A stretch of 64,000 nt of DNA from assembly GCA_964524185.1 (NCBI GenBank), contig CAZGCI010000004.1:1-64000 (forward strand). Reading direction: 5' to 3'. The translations under genes were made by a program, and so were the position numbers. This document shows, in pieces, positions 59,930 to 64,000 of this stretch. The stretch's first letter is position 1. The number at the start of each line of letters is the position of its first letter. Source of the stretch: Thiohalocapsa sp964524185. Lineage in GTDB: Bacteria > Pseudomonadota > Gammaproteobacteria > Chromatiales > Chromatiaceae. The notes under the pieces were generated by a model that was given only the letters and a program-made list of their open reading frames with translations, was not told where the DNA came from and made no database searches.

Positions 59930-62749
59930 ATGACCGATTCTGTTGCCGATCCCGCCGAGCGCCTCGAGCTGTCTGCTCCTAGCGCTGAGAAGGACATCGC
60001 GCTCTTTGCCAATCTGCTCGGAGACGTGTTGCGCGAGCACAGCCGCAAGCGTGTGCTGGTGGTGGTGGAGCGCTTGCGCGATGGCTTCTTGGCCCTGCGC
60101 GAGCAGGATGACCCGGAACTGCGCGACAAGCTCATGAAGCGCATCGACCAGCTGGACCCACAAACGCTGTCCGAGGTCATCCGCGCCTACACCATCTATT
60201 TCTCGCTTGCACACATCGCCGAAGAGGTGCAGAGCTTTCTGGCCAGGCGGACCCGCATCAGCGCCGGCGGGCGGCTTTGGCGCGGGTCCTTCGACCATAC
60301 CCTGCGGCAGTTCGCGGAAGAGGGGGTGAGTGCCGAGCGCTTCCAACGCCTGCTGGATCGGCTGCTCTATCTACCCGTCTTCACCGCCCACCCCACAGAG
60401 GCGAAGCGGCGCACCACGCTGGAGACCCAGCGGCGTATCTTTCTGCTCATGCTGGACTGGCGGCGCTCGGTGCTGAACGCCGAAGAAGAGCAGGACCGCA
60501 TGGCGGAGATCGTCCGCGAGATCCAGATTCTCTGGAAGACGGACGAGGTCCGCGTGCACAAGCCCCAGGTGACGGATGAGGTGCGCCAGGGGCTGTATTT
60601 CTTCCATGCGTCCCTGTTTGAGACCCTGCCCCGCATCTATGCCAACCTGGAGCGGGCCGTGCGCCGCGCCTATGGGCCGGCGTCAGGCATCCAGGTACCC
60701 AGCTTTGTCGCCTTCGGCTCTTGGATCGGTGGGGACCGCGACGGCAACCCGTTCGTGAAGCCCGACACGACCGCGCTTGCGGTGCGCATGCACTGCGAGC
60801 AGGCACTCTCGGAGTACATTCGCCGGGTTGCCCTGCTGACCCGCATCCTCAGCCACTCCAACACCCTGGTGCAGCCATCACAGGCCTTCCTGGACAGCCT
60901 GGATGACGACGAAGACTACTGGCTCGGCGCCATGGGCCAGACCCCTCGGCGCTATTACCACGAGCCCTATCGGCGCAAGCTTGCCATCGTGCACCATCGG
61001 CTCGAGACCAATCTGGCACGGGTGCAGGCGCGCATCGAGCATCCCGAGGTGCCGACGGACATCGTCAAGGGCTACGACGATGCCGAGTCACTGCTCGCCG
61101 ACCTGTACCTGATTCGCGACTCCCTGGTGAGTCACGGTGATGCCAGCGCCGCCGACGGCCCGCTGACAGAGCTGATCCGGCTGGTCGAGAGCTTTGGCTT
61201 CCACTTGGTTCAGCTCGATGTGCGCCAAGAGTCCACCCGGCACACGGCGGCGGTCACCGAGCTCTTCGCCCGCCAGCCCGGCGCACCTTTCTACGAGTCC
61301 TATTCCGAGGCGCAGAAGCTGCAGGCGCTCGCGGATGCCATCGCCCACCCCTATCCCTTTCTCATCGACACCGGGACCCTCACCCCCGAGACCCGGGAGA
61401 CCCTGGAGGTCTTCGAGGTGATGGCCCGCATGCGTGCGGAGATCAGCGAGCACGTCTTCGGCGCCTACGTCATTTCCATGACCCACCGCGCGAGCCACAT
61501 CATGGAAGTGATGCTGCTGGCCCGTCTGGCGGGGCTCGCCGGCAAGACGCCCCAGGGCTGGCATTGCCACATTCGTATCGCGCCCCTGTTCGAGACCATC
61601 GATGATCTGGAGCGCATCGATGCGGTCATGTCGGCGCTGTTCGACAACGAGACCTATGCAGCGCTGCTGCAGGCGTCGGGGAACCTGCAGGAGGTGATGC
61701 TCGGCTACTCGGACTCCTGCAAGGACGGCGGCATTCTGTCTTCCGCCTGGAACCTGTTCGAGGCGCAGGAGAAGATCGTCGCGCTGGCCGAACAGCGCGG
61801 CGTGCAATGCCGGCTGTTCCATGGCCGCGGCGGCACCATTGGCCGGGGCGGCGGACCGACGCATGAGGCCATTCTGTCTCAGCCCGACGACACCGTGCAT
61901 GGGCAGATCAAGTTCACCGAGCAGGGCGAGGTGCTCTCCTACCGCTATGCGAACCCGGAGACCGCCCTGTATGAGCTCACCATGGGCATCAGTGGGCTGA
62001 TCAAGGCCAGCCGCTGTGTCATCGAGCCGCCGCCCAAGCCGCGCAAGGACTACCTAGGCATCATGGCGGAGCTGGCCGGCTTCGGCGAGGAGGCCTACCG
62101 GGGGCTCGTGGACGCCGAGGGCCTTTTGGACTACTTCTACGAGGCCACGCCCGTCGACGCCATCGCGCTGTTGAATATCGGCTCACGGCCGTCGCACCGC
62201 AAAAAGGCGGACCGCTCGCTCAACTCCATCCGCGCCATCCCCTGGGTGTTCGGCTGGGCCCAGTCGCGCCATACGCTGCCGGCGTGGTACGGCATCGGCA
62301 GCGCCATCGAGCGCTGGCGCGGCAGCGACCTGGAGCGCCTCGCCAAGCTCCAGAAGATGTACGAGGAGTGGCCCTTCTTTCGCGCCATACTCAGCAACAC
62401 CCAAATGTCGCTGTTCAAGGCGGAGATGCATATCGCCGCAAACTACACCCAGCTCGCGTCCGACGCCGGGCGTGCCGCGCGCATCTACCGGCTCATCAGT
62501 GCCGAGTACGAGCGCACCCGCACACAAGTGCTGAACATCGCCGGCCTGCACGGCCTCATGGAAGAGACGCCCGACCTTCAGCTCTCTCTGGCCCGGCGCA
62601 ACACCTACCTAGACCCCCTCAACCACCTGCAGATCGCGCTGCTGCAGCGCTACCGAGCCAGCGCCGACCAGGATGACCGCGAGCAATGGCTGGACCCGCT
62701 GCTACGCTCCATCAATGCCATTGCCGCGGGCATGCGCAACACCGGTTGA
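59930..62749 (+). CDS. ppc: Phosphoenolpyruvate carboxylase
   Basis: A protein of 939 residues, slightly above the usual ~880-930. It fixes bicarbonate onto PEP to refill oxaloacetate for the TCA cycle. The catalytic histidine is His154 in VFTAHPTEAKRRT. The glycine-rich FHGRGGTIGRGGGPTHEAI loop near residue 630 carries the second active-site region, and GWAQSRHTLPAWYGIG and the C-terminal MRNTG end (which reaches the allosteric aspartate site) are present. The ribosome-binding site is weak. It is a single gene, convergent with gmd. Confidence 0.97.
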   Translation: MTDSVADPAERLELSAPSAEKDIALFANLLGDVLREHSRKRVLVVVERLRDGFLALREQDDPELRDKLMKRIDQLDPQTLSEVIRAYTIYFSLAHIAEEVQSFLARRTRISAGGRLWRGSFDHTLRQFAEEGVSAERFQRLLDRLLYLPVFTAHPTEAKRRTTLETQRRIFLLMLDWRRSVLNAEEEQDRMAEIVREIQILWKTDEVRVHKPQVTDEVRQGLYFFHASLFETLPRIYANLERAVRRAYGPASGIQVPSFVAFGSWIGGDRDGNPFVKPDTTALAVRMHCEQALSEYIRRVALLTRILSHSNTLVQPSQAFLDSLDDDEDYWLGAMGQTPRRYYHEPYRRKLAIVHHRLETNLARVQARIEHPEVPTDIVKGYDDAESLLADLYLIRDSLVSHGDASAADGPLTELIRLVESFGFHLVQLDVRQESTRHTAAVTELFARQPGAPFYESYSEAQKLQALADAIAHPYPFLIDTGTLTPETRETLEVFEVMARMRAEISEHVFGAYVISMTHRASHIMEVMLLARLAGLAGKTPQGWHCHIRIAPLFETIDDLERIDAVMSALFDNETYAALLQASGNLQEVMLGYSDSCKDGGILSSAWNLFEAQEKIVALAEQRGVQCRLFHGRGGTIGRGGGPTHEAILSQPDDTVHGQIKFTEQGEVLSYRYANPETALYELTMGISGLIKASRCVIEPPPKPRKDYLGIMAELAGFGEEAYRGLVDAEGLLDYFYEATPVDAIALLNIGSRPSHRKKADRSLNSIRAIPWVFGWAQSRHTLPAWYGIGSAIERWRGSDLERLAKLQKMYEEWPFFRAILSNTQMSLFKAEMHIAANYTQLASDAGRAARIYRLISAEYERTRTQVLNIAGLHGLMEETPDLQLSLARRNTYLDPLNHLQIALLQRYRASADQDDREQWLDPLLRSINAIAAGMRNTG

Positions 62750-62838
62750 GCGGGCTGCTGCGGCGGCGGGCGCCCCAGTAGGGGCCCAACAACTCGCGGC
62801 CCCATGCAAGCCGCTGGGGTGCTCGAGCGGGACTCGAC

Positions 62839-63924
62839 CTACTCGTTGCGGTGGAGCACGCGGTAGCCTTCGCGGGCGCACAGGGCATCACGCTCGGCCT
62901 CGGCGAGGTCGCTCTGCATCATGTCCTGCACCAGTTCTTCGAAGGACACCTGCGGTGACCAGCCGAGCTTCTCGCGCGCCTTGGTGGGATCGCCGAGGAG
63001 GGTTTCGACCTCCGTGGGGCGGAAGTAGCGCGGGTCCACGGAGACAATGCAGTTGCCATTACTTGCGTCGTAGCCCTTCTCGTCGGCGCCCTCACCCTCC
63101 CAGCGGACGCTGATGTCCACGGCGGCCGCGGCCGCGGCGACAAAGTCACGGACCGAATACTGCCGCCCGGTGGCGATGACGAAGTCCTCGGGCTGCTCTT
63201 GTTGCAACATCAGCCACTGCATGAGCACGTAGTCTTTCGCGTGGCCCCAGTCGCGCTTGGCATCGAGGTTCCCGAGGTAGAGCCGCTCCTGCAAGCCGAG
63301 CTTGATGCGGGCCATGGCGCGGGTGATCTTGCGCGTGACGAAGGTTTCGCCGCGGATGGGGCTCTCGTGGTTGAAGAGGATGCCGTTGCACGCGTACAGG
63401 CCATAGGCCTCGCGGTAGTTGACCGTGATCCAGTAGGCATACAGCTTGGCCGCGGCGTAGGGGGAGCGCGGGTAGAACGGCGTGGTCTCACGCTGCGGAA
63501 TCTCCTGGACCTTGCCGAAGAGCTCCGACGTGGAGGCCTGATAGAAGCGGGTGGTGCCCTCCAGGCCGAGGATGCGAATGGCCTCCAGCAGGCGCAGGGT
63601 GCCAAGGGCGTCGGAGTTGGCGGTGTACTCGGGCTCTTCGAAGGAGACGGCAACGTGACTCTGGGCGGCAAGGTTGTAGAGCTCGTCGGGCCGCACCTGC
63701 TGCATGATACGGATCAGGCTGGAGGAGTCGGTGAGATCCCCGTGGTGGAGGATGAAGCGCTGGTTGGGCTCGTGGGGATCCTGGTACAGGTGGTCGATGC
63801 GGTCGGTGTTGAACAGCGAGCTGCGCCGCTTGATGCCGTGCACCTCGTAGCCCTTCTCCAAGAGAAGCTCCGCCAGATAGGCGCCGTCCTGGCCAGTGAT
63901 ACCAGTGATCAAAGCCTTTTTCAC
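62839..63924 (-). CDS. gmd: GDP-mannose 4,6-dehydratase
   Basis: A protein of 361 residues, an extended short-chain dehydrogenase that makes GDP-4-keto-6-deoxymannose, the precursor of GDP-fucose, GDP-rhamnose or GDP-perosamine in surface glycans. GITGQDGAYLAELL binds NADP. The catalytic residues Thr132, Glu134, Tyr156 and Lys160 are in STSELFG and SPYAAAKLYAYW. LFNHESPIRGETFVTRKI and VDPRYFRPTEVETLLGD are Gmd-specific. The next enzyme is not in the window; it may lie to the right, upstream of this minus-strand gene. The 76 bases beyond 63924 show no gene. Confidence 0.97.
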   Translation of the reverse strand: MKKALITGITGQDGAYLAELLLEKGYEVHGIKRRSSLFNTDRIDHLYQDPHEPNQRFILHHGDLTDSSSLIRIMQQVRPDELYNLAAQSHVAVSFEEPEYTANSDALGTLRLLEAIRILGLEGTTRFYQASTSELFGKVQEIPQRETTPFYPRSPYAAAKLYAYWITVNYREAYGLYACNGILFNHESPIRGETFVTRKITRAMARIKLGLQERLYLGNLDAKRDWGHAKDYVLMQWLMLQQEQPEDFVIATGRQYSVRDFVAAAAAAVDISVRWEGEGADEKGYDASNGNCIVSVDPRYFRPTEVETLLGDPTKAREKLGWSPQVSFEELVQDMMQSDLAEAERDALCAREGYRVLHRNE

Positions 63925-64000
63925 TTAATGGGTACTCCCGCTGTCTTGTGATGCGCGCTGTATCGCGAGGTGAAGCGTCACCGAGCCAATCTTTGTGTCC

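Noticed and set aside
1..64000. CRISPR arrays, insertion sequences, replication origin, rRNA genes
   Set aside because: No regularly spaced repeats, transposase motifs, terminal inverted repeats, DnaA-box clusters or rRNA signatures were seen on either strand.

Overview
The window is a contiguous piece of a high-GC (by eye mid-60s %) gammaproteobacterial chromosome. The evidence is gene order: tig-clpP-clpX-lon-hupB-ppiD with fabI beside it, rplU-rpmA-obg-proB, bioB-F-H-C-D, tRNA-Cys/tRNA-Leu(UAA) in tandem, a Gram-negative LPS gene (waaA) and a lipoprotein HtrA. The two-subunit glycine decarboxylase (gcvPA/gcvPB) and the general gene content fit a Chromatiales/Ectothiorhodospira-like lineage, but this placement is inference. 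Almost all of it reads as core chromosome: I see no insertion sequence, integrase, prophage block, CRISPR array, origin or rRNA.

Layout. 1-8.6 kb: cell-envelope glycan genes, namely a 5'-truncated GT4 glycosyltransferase, a GT9 heptosyltransferase-like enzyme, a second GT4, an ArnT/PMT-like membrane transferase, a convergent GT4, a second ArnT-like protein and waaA (Kdo transferase). 8.6-10.3 kb (minus): isochorismatase-fold hydrolase, rhodanese, Pcm-like methyltransferase. 10.3-13.6 kb (minus): proB, obg, rpmA, rplU. 13.9-14.2 kb: tRNA-Cys and tRNA-Leu behind a good sigma70-type promoter. 14.8-17.2 kb: a DUF3422 membrane protein and alr. 17.6-27.3 kb: proteostasis block tig, clpP, clpX, lon, hupB, tRNA-Val, tRNA-Asp with a clear intrinsic terminator, then ppiD. 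27.4-35.1 kb: fabI (minus) and a four-gene peptide ABC importer resembling YejABEF. 35.2-39.6 kb: a YaiI-type protein and two DEAD-box RNA helicases. 39.7-41.9 kb: purC, an unrecognised conserved protein, ridA. 42.1-46.9 kb: complete late biotin operon with translational-coupling ATGA overlaps. 47.2-49.4 kb: dacB (PBP4) and an HtrA-type lipoprotein protease lacking a PDZ domain. 49.4-52.0 kb (minus): moaD, moeA, moaB, dgkA. 52.1-57.8 kb (minus): gcvT-gcvH-gcvPA-tpx-gcvPB behind a tandem glycine riboswitch and a near-consensus promoter. 57.8-59.5 kb (minus): an N-acetylmuramidase-domain protein and a zinc-ribbon YbeL-like protein. 59.9-62.7 kb: ppc. 62.8-63.9 kb (minus): gmd, which supplies the GDP-mannose-derived sugar precursor used by surface glycan pathways such as the one at the left end.

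How it fits together. Most genes are housekeeping: protein folding and degradation, envelope assembly, biotin, molybdopterin and purine synthesis, one-carbon metabolism and anaplerosis. The parts worth a second look are small. They are the complete riboswitch and promoter architecture with tpx inside the gcv cluster, a promoter-like element shared by hupB and bioB, a phased CGCGAA inverted repeat before ppc, a cytoplasmic-looking muramidase, the PDZ-less HtrA, a solute-binding protein with membrane anchors at both ends, and a few unannotated small ORFs. I did not find a convincing new multi-gene defence, toxin or biosynthetic system.
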